From: an uncultured Chthonomonas sp.
Lineage (GTDB): Bacteria > Armatimonadota > Chthonomonadetes > Chthonomonadales > Chthonomonadaceae
Reading direction: 5' to 3'
DNA: 64,000 bases
Assembly (NCBI GenBank): GCA_903919615.1
Contig: CAIXIX010000136.1
Coordinates: forward strand, 1 to 64,000
Under the pieces are notes generated by a model, which had not been told where the DNA came from, made no database searches, and saw nothing but the letters and a program-made list of their open reading frames with translations. Below are positions 35,035-43,771 of the stretch, piece after piece. The position numbers were made by a program, and so were the translations under genes. Numbering within the stretch: position 1 is the stretch's first letter; every line of letters starts with the position of its first letter.

Positions 35035-36777
35035 CTAGAAGCGCGGTCGAAAAGTCGGTTTTTCACGGCATTTCGTGTTGCCTGCGTTTAGCCTGGCTGG
35101 TAATACCGCATTTTGACGAATGCCCCCACCAGCGATGCTCTTGTGAGCCTTGGTCGGCCTGCAGGTGAGCATCCAGTTCCAAATGAGCGCGTAAATAGGC
35201 ACCAAGAGTCCTGATTGCGCTCCGGATCCTGTATTCTGGTTCCACGCCAGCCTGAAGTTGGCGATAGCACACGCCATCATAAGTTGAATCCGGGTCTTTT
35301 CGCGTCCCTTGTACCGTGACTGGCCTATTCCAAGTTGCGCCAGTCGAGCCAATCGATGTTCCACAACAACTCGTTTACGAAGATGGGCGCGTCCCTCCGG
35401 TGTCTTCTGGTAACGTCGCGCCTCCCGTATCGTCGCTTCCTGAGGGTGAACTGTGATCCTGCGTCCTCCCTTGGCTTTAGTGCACGCGCTCCTCAGTGGA
35501 CAATCAGCACATAGGCGGCCAAACTGGAAGTGTTTGCTGCCCTCCTCTGTGTAGTATTTGGTGCTTGTGTGACCCGCAGGACATCTGACCGTGTCGTTTT
35601 CCAGATCAATCGTGAACGCGCTCTTGGGGTAGAGACCGTCACGTGAAGGCTCATGCGGTACCTTTGCTATCAGAACCCGACCGGCATCCGCAAACTCCTG
35701 TCTCGTCGGCCCACCGCCATACGCACAGTCGGCGGCGGTTTCTTCAACCGCCATGTCTGTGTTGTGCTCAGCCCGTTTGACCAACTCAAGCGCTCCAGAG
35801 GCGTCGGCGGCATCCCCGGCAAGTACGTTGAAGGCAACAATGATACCGCTGTCCTGGTCGACAGCGATGTCGGCTTTGTGTCCGTTAAATCGTTTGGAGG
35901 AGCTTTTTCTGCCGTGGCGCACATCCGGATCGGTTGCCGAAGGCATCCGGCCCCTGGCCGTACCGTCTTTAATAGTAGACTGCTCCGATCCGTCGTCGTT
36001 CTTCTTGGTCTCAATATCCTGCAGCATAAGCTGCTCCAGCAGTTTAGCCGCCTCTCTGACCGCATCGGTACCATGTGAGCCGGCCAGAGATAGCAGGCGC
36101 TTTGCATCGATGACGATCTCAGTCAGCACACAACTGCGTGCCTGTTCATCGCTCCAGTCGATATCAGCGCTCGCCTTGATGCTCGGTTCGGTGTATCGGT
36201 TCAAATCGTGTACGAGAAGATACGCATCTGTATCTTGTCCGGCGATCTTAGCCAGCGCACGCGCCAGTTGCCTGATTCCTGTAGCTACCAGGTTAAATGT
36301 ATCTTGAACGGAACCACGACCACGTATCGGCTTGGTGTCAATTGCGACCTGAAGTGCGCGCCCCTTCAACAAGCCAGCGCGCTTTGCTTCCTTGATGCTT
36401 GAAGCGAAGATCGCTTCGACTTCACGATGAAGGTCAAGATGAGCACGAAACAATTGAAGGGTGCTTTTGGCGCAATACTCATTCCCGGCGGCTGTGCGCA
36501 AAACCGCTGCCCAGCGCAGATCGCATGCGGTGCGAGCGATAGCCTCTTCGTCAGACACCTGAGCCTCAGCTTGCATCAGATAGATCAGCGCAAGCTGCGA
36601 CGGCGGTACGCTAGGACGCCCCATCTTCGTCGAATAGAACGCCGCGAAATCATCGTCGCTGAACAACCTGGGCGCGGCTACTGCGAGTTGTGCGTGAAAC
36701 GAACCTGGTTTGAGTGCGTAGTCAAACACATTACCCACGTCATACAGGGGCATCTGAGCACTGCGCTTCCCGATCAT
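35035..36777 (-). CDS. IS1182-family transposase
   Basis: This ~580-residue DDE transposase has an N-terminal DUF772-type domain (FYSTKMGRPSVPPSQLALIYLMQ). The catalytic core holds TKPIRGRGSVQDTFNLV, HGRKSSSKRFNGHKADIAVD and ADCAYGG, with a Cys cluster (LCADCPLRSACTK) and the conserved end QLGIGQSRYKGREKTRIQLMMACAIANF. The stop codon lies in the terminal inverted repeat. ATG 36777 has GGAGG upstream; the longer ORF-track start (36864) adds an unlikely N-terminus. The frame is intact, so the element may be active. Confidence 0.88.
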   Translation of the reverse strand: MIGKRSAQMPLYDVGNVFDYALKPGSFHAQLAVAAPRLFSDDDFAAFYSTKMGRPSVPPSQLALIYLMQAEAQVSDEEAIARTACDLRWAAVLRTAAGNEYCAKSTLQLFRAHLDLHREVEAIFASSIKEAKRAGLLKGRALQVAIDTKPIRGRGSVQDTFNLVATGIRQLARALAKIAGQDTDAYLLVHDLNRYTEPSIKASADIDWSDEQARSCVLTEIVIDAKRLLSLAGSHGTDAVREAAKLLEQLMLQDIETKKNDDGSEQSTIKDGTARGRMPSATDPDVRHGRKSSSKRFNGHKADIAVDQDSGIIVAFNVLAGDAADASGALELVKRAEHNTDMAVEETAADCAYGGGPTRQEFADAGRVLIAKVPHEPSRDGLYPKSAFTIDLENDTVRCPAGHTSTKYYTEEGSKHFQFGRLCADCPLRSACTKAKGGRRITVHPQEATIREARRYQKTPEGRAHLRKRVVVEHRLARLAQLGIGQSRYKGREKTRIQLMMACAIANFRLAWNQNTGSGAQSGLLVPIYALIWNWMLTCRPTKAHKSIAGGGIRQNAVLPARLNAGNTKCREKPTFRPRF

Positions 36778-36923
36778 ACCGCTGCTTACCTCCAAGAACG
36801 TCCGTGGAGGTATGATTCGAAACACGCTAACGAAATGACTCTTTCTCAAAGCCCCAAAAACCAACTATTTCGAAAATGCTCGTCCGGCACATGAGAAAAC
36901 CGATTTTTCGGCCGCGCTTCTAG
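35035..36923 (-). mobile_element. IS1182-family insertion sequence, apparently intact
   Basis: The element is bounded by imperfect inverted repeats: left CTAGAAGCGCGGTCGAAAAG, right the complement of the same with two substitutions (CTAGAAGCGCGGCCGAAAAA). They continue into TCGGTTTT. CTAG is palindromic and present at both outer ends, so it may be part of the repeat or a duplicated target. The length is ~1.89 kb with a single transposase gene. The insertion lies next to the truncated pepF tail at 34.9 kb. Confidence 0.85.
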
Positions 36924-37076
36924 ACAGCAATCAGATTCCGTGCGGTCGAACTGGTGTTGCCGATCATGTATCAACTCGTTCTCCGTGTTAGTGAAAAGTC
37001 AATCTCCCGATGTCATGCTGGATAAATCGCATGATAGCATGTTGATTTAAATAGTGAATTGTGATATTATTAAATA

Positions 37077-37093
37077 TCAGCATAATATGCTGA
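37077..37093. promoter_or_regulatory. palindrome before the ribbon-helix-helix gene
   Basis: TCAGCATA and TATGCTGA are perfect arms around a single A, within an AT-rich stretch 41 bases before the gene at 37134. It is a good operator candidate for that small DNA-binding protein. It closely resembles the inner part of the blaI palindrome (TCAGCATAATGCTGA). Confidence 0.5.
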
Positions 37094-37133
37094 GAATTAA
37101 TTCACTGCTGATGTGTTGAAGTGGAGGTTTTAG

Positions 37134-37514
37134 ATGTCTCGAGTTGAATCGCTGGTCAAACAAAAGCTAAGTCCGCGTGCTGGCGAGGTCGCTCCCACTG
37201 CGAACCGAATTACTGTACGCTTGGATGATCGCGCGCACTGGAAACTTGTTACTATGAGCACCAGATTTGGCATGAGCAAGTCCGCGACTGCGGAAGATCT
37301 GATCGAGTCGGCCATTGACGATGCTTTTAAGCTGTTCTTCAACATGCTAGATGACGACGGAAAGGCGGAAATACTGCACGATCCGAGCTTTGGTGCCGTT
37401 GAAGATATAGCACTAGCGGAAGCGCTTGATCTTGCTGGGGGCGATGAAGCGCTGCAAAGGTTAGGCAGTGTTTACGAATTGAAACACACAACCCCCGCCC
37501 GCAAGCGAATATAG
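37134..37514 (+). CDS. small protein with ribbon-helix-helix-like DNA-binding segment
   Basis: This 126-residue protein contains a short beta strand followed by two helices, NRITVRLDDRAHWKLVTMSTRFGMSKSATAEDLIESAID (~23-62), as in MetJ/Arc-type regulators. The rest is acidic and helical and matches nothing I know. GGAGG lies seven bases before the ATG. A palindrome in the promoter suggests autoregulation. It could be an antitoxin or cassette regulator; no obvious toxin is adjacent, although the next gene is also small and on the same strand. Confidence 0.62.
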   Translation: MSRVESLVKQKLSPRAGEVAPTANRITVRLDDRAHWKLVTMSTRFGMSKSATAEDLIESAIDDAFKLFFNMLDDDGKAEILHDPSFGAVEDIALAEALDLAGGDEALQRLGSVYELKHTTPARKRI

Positions 37515-37687
37515 GCGGTACGATGACGCCCTGGCGACAGAATGCCATTGCCGCGCAAGACGCGGCCGCTTGAAACATCGGGAATCTCGACGTTGCCAAC
37601 GCCGAGATCATATAGGGTCGAGCCAGAATTCTAAATGATCGGCCCCTCATATAAATGGGATTTGGCCTATCAAGGGAGGTTACTGAA

Positions 37688-38026
37688 ATGAGATCTTATT
37701 GTGTGGTTCCGTTTTCCGCTGAAACTTCGTATGGAAGCGGCCCGGATATTAACGAGATTTCGCAATGGCGCCGGGAGTTGATTGTGCGGCTACGCGCTTT
37801 GGACGGCAAATCAACCGCTCACCAACCCGAAACCTTAGCAGCCACTATCCAACGACTGACATATGAAAGAATGATACCGAGGCCAATCGCCTCAATGATG
37901 CGAACCATCACCGCGACTCGAAATGAGATGGAATACGAATCGAGACAAATATCTCCCGCCGAGGGCGTGGCTGTACGTGCGTGCTGTGACGCGGTTAATC
38001 AATGGTTCGACGCACTAACGAACTGA
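37688..38026 (+). CDS. small helical protein, DUF4145/HEPN-like
   Basis: This ~112-residue protein is preceded by GGGAGG nine bases before the ATG at 37688; the ORF-track start 33 bases earlier is less likely. The C-terminal half (SMMRTITATRNEMEYESRQISPAEGVAVRACCDAVNQWFDAL) resembles the end of DUF4145-type domains, where an R-N…H/Y motif precedes a helix ending in W. The canonical HEPN histidine is not present, so catalysis is doubtful. It follows the ribbon-helix-helix gene by ~170 bases on the same strand. Function unknown. Confidence 0.5.
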   Translation: MRSYCVVPFSAETSYGSGPDINEISQWRRELIVRLRALDGKSTAHQPETLAATIQRLTYERMIPRPIASMMRTITATRNEMEYESRQISPAEGVAVRACCDAVNQWFDALTN

Positions 38027-38119
38027 TGGAGGGGTCCCACAATGGCGACGCTGTTATCCGCAAATGCAAGTTTGAGTCGGGTTTTGATCTGCGCATTTAG
38101 CTGTCGACACCCGCACAAT

Positions 38120-38316
38120 ACCGCTTGTCGTGGGTGACAGCGTCCGCTACCCGAAAGGGGCTCAGGAACTCATCGTCGCGCACCTCGAATCTGGCCGTTT
38201 CGGATGTTTTGAGGTATTGCGAATAGAGCCCGAGGCCGAAGGGCAATCCGAAGGTGTAGGGGTAGTTGTAGAAGGTTGGTCCGTAGTAATGGCCCTTAAC
38301 CGTTAACTCTCGTCCG
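38120..38316 (-). pseudogene. pepF C-terminal fragment, 38 kb copy (divergent type)
   Basis: On the minus strand VKGHYYGPTFYNYPYTFGLPFGLGLYSQYLKTS is readable, then the frame drifts. It matches the pepF region VKGHYYNSGFYNYPYTFGLLFGLGLYARFQAS. It differs from the 42, 45 and 49 kb copies but shares QYLKTS with the 12 kb remnant, implying another pepF paralogue as its source. Confidence 0.75.
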
Positions 38317-38763
38317 CATATCTCATTTTGGACGACTCGATACGTCATGCGGTCTACCTAACCTGCGTAATGCACTACGGATGGGCGTCCATCGGTACAC
38401 CGGAATGTGCTGTGATCTAGTCAGTCGCTCGCAGACGATTAGTTTTGCCGAGCAGCTTAGCGTCACCGACCACCAAAATTGGCCGGTCTGCCATGTTGTC
38501 GAAAAGATACGATAGCGCCCGTAGCGCGATCGTAACGCAGTCGATATCCTCCGACTTCTCCTCGGCATGTTGGATAAGCGCGACGAGCTTATTGCGTCAG
38601 CGCTTGGCCCGAAGATAGCGTCCAGGCTCAAGGATACACTCTCAACGCCATAGTGATACGACTCTAACTGCAACTTCTTTGGGGGACACTCTGTCATGGA
38701 CTCTACAAGGATCAAAACCATTATCTGTGCTTTCCAGGTAATTCGTCGCTAGAGTTAAACTTA
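38317..38763. other. intergenic region, nothing recognised
   Basis: This ~450-base stretch separates the 38 kb pepF tail and the DUF5677-type gene. ORF 38323-38721 has no ribosome binding site, an unusual composition and no motif, so I do not call it. Confidence 0.4.
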
Positions 38764-39522
38764 ATGTCCCAGAATGTGCTCGATCATTTAATCAGTAACG
38801 TTGAAGTTGAAGTTCAGGCAATCAAGATGCTTCTCGCGTCATGCGATCTAGGGTCGCCAGGGTTAACCGCATTCGATAGCTTGGCACTTTCGCTCGCGTC
38901 AAAGGAGTTGGTGAATGTAGCAGATGTACTTCTGCTCGTGCGGAGCGGGCGCGGACAGGGGGCACTCTCCTTAATTAGGAGCGTCTGGGAGAGCGGTGTA
39001 TTGCTCGACTACGTTCTGCGGTGTTCAAACACACCAGAAGAACTCTCGTACGCAATCTTTCTTGAAGATGAGGTGAAGACTGGAAAGTGGGCTAAGCGAG
39101 CTGGCCTCTGGGACAAGCTGCCGGCTAATCGCAAGGCAGAGTACTCTCAGTCAGAGTACGACCTCGATGCGTTGAGCCAGGACATAAAAGCAGCATTAGA
39201 ACTAAACATCCAATCAAGGTTCGACAAAGTCAGGCGCATCGAGCCATTGAGATGGCCACCGATCATAATACAAGATGTCTCTGTCAACCAGTATGAAGCT
39301 CTGTTCCGATATTCCTCACGATCAGTTCACGGCGGGGTAGCTGGTACTCGGCAATCAGTGACAGACTTGATCGGTTCGAGCGATCAAAGTGAATTCGACG
39401 AGGTTGCGCTCGCTGGCATATTGGCTACGGCGGCCCAATCAATACATAACCTGGTAGATGCATGGATTGAAGGAACGCGGATGACCGGGCTCTCGGATCG
39501 GTGGAATTCACCCAGTGACTGA
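38764..39522 (+). CDS. DUF5677-type helical protein
   Basis: This 252-residue, largely helical protein resembles DUF5677 proteins, which have a set of helices (EVEVQAIKMLLAS…, QGALSLIRSVWESGVLLDYVLR) and the signature YSSRSVHGG near the end. The family is common near mobile elements and defence genes, but its activity is not established. No strong ribosome binding site precedes the ATG. It is followed by the SEC-C protein gene, 73 bases away on the same strand. A nucleic-acid- or nucleotide-directed role is only a guess. Confidence 0.65.
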   Translation: MSQNVLDHLISNVEVEVQAIKMLLASCDLGSPGLTAFDSLALSLASKELVNVADVLLLVRSGRGQGALSLIRSVWESGVLLDYVLRCSNTPEELSYAIFLEDEVKTGKWAKRAGLWDKLPANRKAEYSQSEYDLDALSQDIKAALELNIQSRFDKVRRIEPLRWPPIIIQDVSVNQYEALFRYSSRSVHGGVAGTRQSVTDLIGSSDQSEFDEVALAGILATAAQSIHNLVDAWIEGTRMTGLSDRWNSPSD

Positions 39523-39595
39523 AATCCAAAACACATGCACATTCCCTAAAGCGGTTTAGGCCCGCTTTGATCAGATCGTATTCAAAGGTAATGAT

Positions 39596-40780
39596 ATGGC
39601 GGGAACGCAGCGAAATGACCAATGTCCGTGTGGAAGTGGCAGCAAGTACAAGAAGTGTTGCCTTAATAAGCATTCGCAACCACTGAAACCGGCTGCAGAT
39701 AACGGAACAGCTCCGAATGGTGGAGATCGATATCCATTGATAGATCGCAGCACAACTCCTGATTTCGATGTCCATGGCTACTTACACCGAGAAACAATAA
39801 CGACAACGTTCACATACAAGGATCTACCTGAAGGCGTTACCGAACAGCCGCGGCCCGAAGGATCTCAGGGAGTATACGACGTCGAATTTACTCTGCAGCC
39901 GCCCTCGCGGATCATCATGGACAGCCACAATTTTGAGTGCGGCGCCGGTCTAAAGGGCGGCTCACTCATCGCGATCGCAAAGCCGGTCCCGAGAACTGGC
40001 ACTGATATAGATCGCATGAATATTGATGTGTTGGCAAATCCAATCGATCCAAATCAACCGCCGAGTCATCTCAAATTTCTGCTACTGCCGAACGATGAAG
40101 GTCACCTGTCGACCGTGTTCGTCTCAATTAATGCGAACAGCATGGCTGAGGCGGCTCGAGAAGCGTGGATCGGATTTGCGCCCGTGTTAAGCAAAATTGC
40201 GTTCATACACGATGTGCCGTTAGAAGTCTACAGAATTCGTACCGAAGAGCGGGCAACAAAAAGTGCTTCATGTACGTTTACACACCATATGTACAGACAA
40301 GTTGGTTTCGATCACAATACGTTCGGTCCGTTTGGTTCGGTCTCAATGCAATATCATCCGATGGTGTATTACCGTGAAGCGCTTGGCGCGAGCAGTCCAT
40401 TTTATCAATACCTTTGCTACTATAAGGTAATTGAGATGGTGATCAAGATGCGCCGAGAGCGTGTTGTCGCAGCTAAGAGGGAAGGTAAAGACCCTGACGT
40501 TACGACTGAACGGCTCATTGAAAATGAGTGGCTCACAAAGAATGTTGAAAAGAGACTTCTCTCAAGTGCTATTGGCAAAAAGGTTACGGAGCTTAAAGAT
40601 AAGCTTTTTCGGCCTGTCCGAAATCGGATTGCACACGAGCTACTGGAAGACGAGGAACCGACTGACACCAAGGCCGAAGACCTGCTCAATGAGGAGGAAG
40701 TCTTCAAAGTGCTGCCACTTATAAAGCATGTCGCGCGGCTGATGATAGTTACCGACATGACTCCGAAGGTGTCCCAGTAG
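39596..40780 (+). CDS. SEC-C zinc-motif protein, MauJ-like C-terminus
   Basis: This 394-residue protein begins with a SEC-C zinc-binding motif, CPCGSGSKYKKCC (~12-24), the same motif that tethers SecA to partners. The long remainder (~75-394) has beta-rich and then helical parts. These include KLFRPVRNRIAHELLEDEEP, whose RN(R/x)IAHE pattern resembles HEPN/MauJ-like helical domains with an R-x4-H signature. It might therefore be a HEPN-type ribonuclease guided by a zinc motif. This is motif-level inference. It forms a likely operon with the DUF5677-type gene and lies on the opposite strand to the pepF tails. Confidence 0.65.
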   Translation: MAGTQRNDQCPCGSGSKYKKCCLNKHSQPLKPAADNGTAPNGGDRYPLIDRSTTPDFDVHGYLHRETITTTFTYKDLPEGVTEQPRPEGSQGVYDVEFTLQPPSRIIMDSHNFECGAGLKGGSLIAIAKPVPRTGTDIDRMNIDVLANPIDPNQPPSHLKFLLLPNDEGHLSTVFVSINANSMAEAAREAWIGFAPVLSKIAFIHDVPLEVYRIRTEERATKSASCTFTHHMYRQVGFDHNTFGPFGSVSMQYHPMVYYREALGASSPFYQYLCYYKVIEMVIKMRRERVVAAKREGKDPDVTTERLIENEWLTKNVEKRLLSSAIGKKVTELKDKLFRPVRNRIAHELLEDEEPTDTKAEDLLNEEEVFKVLPLIKHVARLMIVTDMTPKVSQ

Positions 40781-41234
40781 GCATGTCTAAGCCAATTGAA
40801 TCTCAAAGTCAATCCATCTACCGCGATAAACCCTACTCACTTGATCGGAACAACAACCTTGTAGCCTCACCTTACCGCTGTACCCCATTGCTAGGAGTGC
40901 CTTCGAAATCTCCTCTGGTATCGCGAAGATATAGACACGAGTTCCGGGTTGTAACTCATACGGCAGCTTCTCTCCGAACGGTGGAAGTAGGTTATTAAAA
41001 TACTTGCCACCTTTTATCTAGAAATGTTGAGAAGCAAGGGTTACAGGAACTGCGCCGATATTCTCTACTAGCACGCAGATGACCGGGATCGAAAGCTTCG
41101 TGGCAGGCTGCATAATAGCTCAGTCTGGCTGAACCGTTACACGCAACCTGGCAGCTTTGTCGCGTCTGGCGACAAGCGCGTTATAGATGCCTAGTAGATC
41201 GTTTTTTAAAAACGTGTAGGTATTTTGCTCCCGG

Positions 41235-42461
41235 ATGTTAGATTCTACCTTCGGGCCGCTGTTGGACGTGAAGTCCATGCGGCAGGAGGTGGATATGCCC
41301 TGGGTCTCACCACAGTACCAACCGACCTTCTCCGAGGTGGATCTTGCGCTTGCGCGTGATGTTGTTCGCAAACCAAGCAGTCGTCGTGACCACTTTCGGC
41401 GAGCTCAACTTGCCTTGCTGCTCGCGGCTGATCCGGGTTTGTCGAATCCGGAGGCAGGCCGAAGAGTTGGCATGCACGAAAACGCGGTACGCAAATGGCG
41501 CAAGGTCTGGTGCGCCGGCCCGTTCCGGCTTACTGACCTTCCCGGACGTGGCCGCAAGCCGCGTCTTTCCCCCCTCAGTGGTCACTGAGGTCAAGGCGGC
41601 GGCATGCGACAATGCCGGAGCGCGCGCTAAAGGGCTGTCCTACTTTTCGATCCGCGACTTAGCGAAGCTTGTCATGCAGAAGCTATCGCTGCCAACACTG
41701 GCCCCGAGCACTGTATGGGACATTCTTGACCAAGACGCGATCAAGCCGTGGCAGTACAGATCGTGGATATTTCCCCGCGATCCAGAGTTCGCCAAGTATG
41801 CTGATGTGGTCTTAGACCTCTACCAGGGATACTACATGGGCGAACGGCTTGACGAACGCGACTTCGTCTTTTCTGGCGACGAGAAGCCTGGTCTTCTGCT
41901 GCGAACTCGGTGCCGGCCCACGGTGCTGCCGGCACCTGGCAAGGCTGGCTTGATAGAGTTCGAGTACCGCCGACATGGAACGGCGACGTTGCTCGCGCTG
42001 ATGGAGATTAGCTCCGGGCTGGTATTTCACCAGACTGTGCACAAGAGCGGAATACTGCCCTTTAAGAACCTCATCGACAAGCTACTTGGACAGGAGCCGT
42101 ACCGCAATGCAAGGAGGCTCTCCTTCGTCGTAGACAATGGCAGCTCTCACGGTCGGAAACGCTTTCAGGAACGGTTGAGTGAATGGTTCCCACAACCTGA
42201 CTATCCCGAGATGATCGCAGTTCACACGCCCAAGCACGCCAGTTGGCTTAATCAGGTGGAACTGTTCTTCTCAATTGTCGGGCGCAAGGCGTTAAAGCAT
42301 GTGCAGTGCCGAACGCGAGAAGCAATGATCGACCACATAGCTCGGTTTATTGAACGGTACAACAAGAACGCGACTCCGTTCAACTGGCGCTTTACGAAGG
42401 ACGACCTTGCCGAAAAGATGAAGAAATGGCAAGACCCTATACTCAATTAGGAATCACAGTA
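41235..42461 (+). mobile_element. IS630-family insertion sequence
   Basis: Two overlapping frames encode an IS630 transposase. The ends are approximate: TGTTAGATTCTA (41236-41247) and the reverse complement of 42447-42461 (TAGTACTGTGATTCC) are weakly related and could be the terminal repeats. It interrupts the minus-strand gene described at 40787-42519. Confidence 0.65.
41295..42450 (+). pseudogene. IS630 transposase in two frames
   Basis: Frame 1 (from ATG 41295, AGGAGG upstream) carries the helix-turn-helix part (LALLLAADPGLSNPEAGRRVGMHENAVRKWRK). It ends at a stop at 41588. The catalytic part continues in the +1 frame: FSGDEKPGLL (first Asp), FVVDNGSSHG (second Asp), HTPKHASWLNQVELFFSIVGRKAL (final Glu). 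The frames meet at a run of six C (CTTTCCCCCCTC, ~41567-41577). Several IS families make transposase by programmed frameshifting at such runs, so this may be functional recoding or simple decay. Confidence 0.8.
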
Positions 42462-42546
42462 CTAGTAAGAGGCCGGCTATGGCGATGCAAGTTGTCGTCC
42501 ACCATTGCATCCTCATCATTTCACTCCGGTGTTAGGCGATCTTCCT

Positions 42547-42590
42547 TCACACAGACACAAGTAGATGCTTTACACTGCTTATGACGATGG
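42547..42590. repeat. leader repeat shared with the SIR2-like gene, copy 1
   Basis: TCACACAGACACAAGTAGAT and GCTTTACACTGCTTATGACGA match 44860-44903 before the SIR2-like gene. Both lie between a pepF tail and the start of a minus-strand cargo gene. The shared block therefore extends beyond the pepF stop codon into the promoter or leader of the cargo. Confidence 0.6.
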
Positions 42591-42619
42591 GAACAAGCCA
42601 GCGATTTCGCCTGGGACAA

Positions 42620-42888
42620 CTACGTAATCAGCCCCTCAAACACCTCGATCTGTCCCCTGATTACATCCAAGCTCGATCTCCAGAACTCAGCGCTGTGCGT
42701 ATCAATCCCAAACCTGGCAGCGAGCGTGTGCGCGTCATACATCCCCGTCGAACTCAGGAAGTCGTCGTAATCGGCCCTGAACTCGTCCGGTGACGCTTGG
42801 AAGCGCACATACAGTCCCAGACCGAACAAGAGCCCGAATGTATACGGGTAATTATAAAACCCTGAATTATAGTAGTGGCCTTTAGGAC
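42620..42888 (-). pseudogene. pepF 3'-end fragment, 42.7 kb copy
   Basis: About 90 codons match the end of pepF, from GHYYNSGFYNYPYTFGLLFGLG to FEGLIT and a stop. The homology begins within a few bases of the stop codon of the HNH-like gene (42890). An AT-rich block TAATTATAAAACCCTGAATT (plus strand) is identical in the 42.7, 45 and 49 kb copies. There is no start codon or ribosome binding site, so it is not expressed as a separate protein. Confidence 0.85.
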
Positions 42889-42889
42889 C

Positions 42890-43711
42890 TTACTTACGGC
42901 CCACGTGCCTTTGCCATGCCGGCATTTGCGACAACAATTGCTCTCGATTTTGTGTGTCGAAGCTGGTTCTGTTGGATACCCGAACTGCAACCGCTGACCT
43001 GCCAGACGAAATCACCGTTACGTCTGGCCATCCTACCTGCAAGCATTTGGTCCAATCTCGCCGTTGTTTCCTAGGAACATCGGTTGAGAACAGGGCGATA
43101 TAGAAGTGAAACGCATTTAGCACTATGAATCGCGATTCCGCCGGTGATAATTCGCTGTGAGAAATGCCGAATCGCCCGAATCGAAACCAGCTTGAAAGGG
43201 AGGCTCCATCATCTGCAAGGCTATCGCGATCAGCTTCAGAAAGGCCGGCGTGATCGGGTTCGCTTACAACCTCCAACATTACTGCCGCGCTGTGCAGCAA
43301 TTCCTCCCGCCCAAGAATAAACCCGGCGCATGCTTCCAGCACATCGGACTGGCTGCTCATTGCGCGAGAGCTGTTGTAGCTGAGCTTGAGCAACCACCGA
43401 AGTAGAATGTCGTAATCATAGTCGACCCGAAGGACTTGACCGGCCATAAACGATCGCGTGCATTCGTTCTTCTCAAAAAAAGTCTTGCCACGAGCGTCGA
43501 GCTCAGAAAGCGGGCCGGAGTTACATCCTCGGCAAACGTCTCCGATCTTGACTTCCGTTTTGATGTACTCGTCCTTCGCTGGATGGTACATCGTTTTTTG
43601 ATTCGGGCAAGCTCGGTATAGAAATGCCGGCACGACATGCTCGTTTGTAAAAGGCCCTGGCCCCCCGCAGTAAGCACATTTCTTGATCTGTGTCATTCGA
43701 GTGACCAACAT
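42890..43711 (-). CDS. HNH-endonuclease-like zinc protein
   Basis: This 273-residue protein opens with a treble-clef zinc site. It has CAYCGGPG (Cys12, Cys15), then TNEHVVPAFLY (Glu24-His25) and CRGCN (Cys60, Cys63, Asn64), the C-x2-C…EH…C-x2-CN pattern of HNH nucleases. The remaining ~200 residues are helical and unassigned. The gene follows the SIR2-like gene by 60 bases on the same strand, so they are probably co-transcribed; a SIR2 sensor/NADase with a nuclease partner would fit an antiphage module. The stop codon abuts the pepF-tail homology. Start M1 or M6 (MTQIKKCAYC) are both possible. Confidence 0.72.
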   Translation of the reverse strand: MLVTRMTQIKKCAYCGGPGPFTNEHVVPAFLYRACPNQKTMYHPAKDEYIKTEVKIGDVCRGCNSGPLSELDARGKTFFEKNECTRSFMAGQVLRVDYDYDILLRWLLKLSYNSSRAMSSQSDVLEACAGFILGREELLHSAAVMLEVVSEPDHAGLSEADRDSLADDGASLSSWFRFGRFGISHSELSPAESRFIVLNAFHFYIALFSTDVPRKQRRDWTKCLQVGWPDVTVISSGRSAVAVRVSNRTSFDTQNREQLLSQMPAWQRHVGRK

Positions 43712-43771
43712 TCTTCAGTACCGGCCGACTCCGCCGACATAAACTGAGCACGCTTGGCAGGATAGCGAGCA

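Larger units (their letters stand above)
40787..42519 (-). pseudogene. membrane-anchored protein gene split by an IS630 element
   Basis: The 5' end (42519-42457, minus) begins ATGATGAGG after a GGAG site and encodes a hydrophobic N-terminus (WWTTTCIAIAGLLLVL). It then runs into the IS630 end. Beyond the element the same strand reads NTYTFLKNDLLGIYNALVARRDK, then after a stop VENIGAVPVTLASQHF. A shifted frame gives LPYELQPGTRVYIFAIPEE … WIDFEIQLA and a TAG at 40787. Together these look like one ~170-residue anchored protein with an extracytoplasmic or cytosolic beta domain, now disrupted by insertion and frame loss. The ORF track does not show it. Confidence 0.6.

Noticed and set aside
36427-36894. 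155-aa plus-strand ORF over the IS1182 right end
   Set aside because: It is the shadow of the transposase and crosses the element boundary region without support.
38323-38721. 132-aa minus-strand ORF
   Set aside because: Arg/Ser-rich with no start signal or recognisable domain, and it overlaps a pepF fragment.
41120-41371. 83-aa minus-strand ORF as an independent gene
   Set aside because: Its first half is antisense to the IS630 transposase; only the last third is genuine, as part of the split cargo gene.
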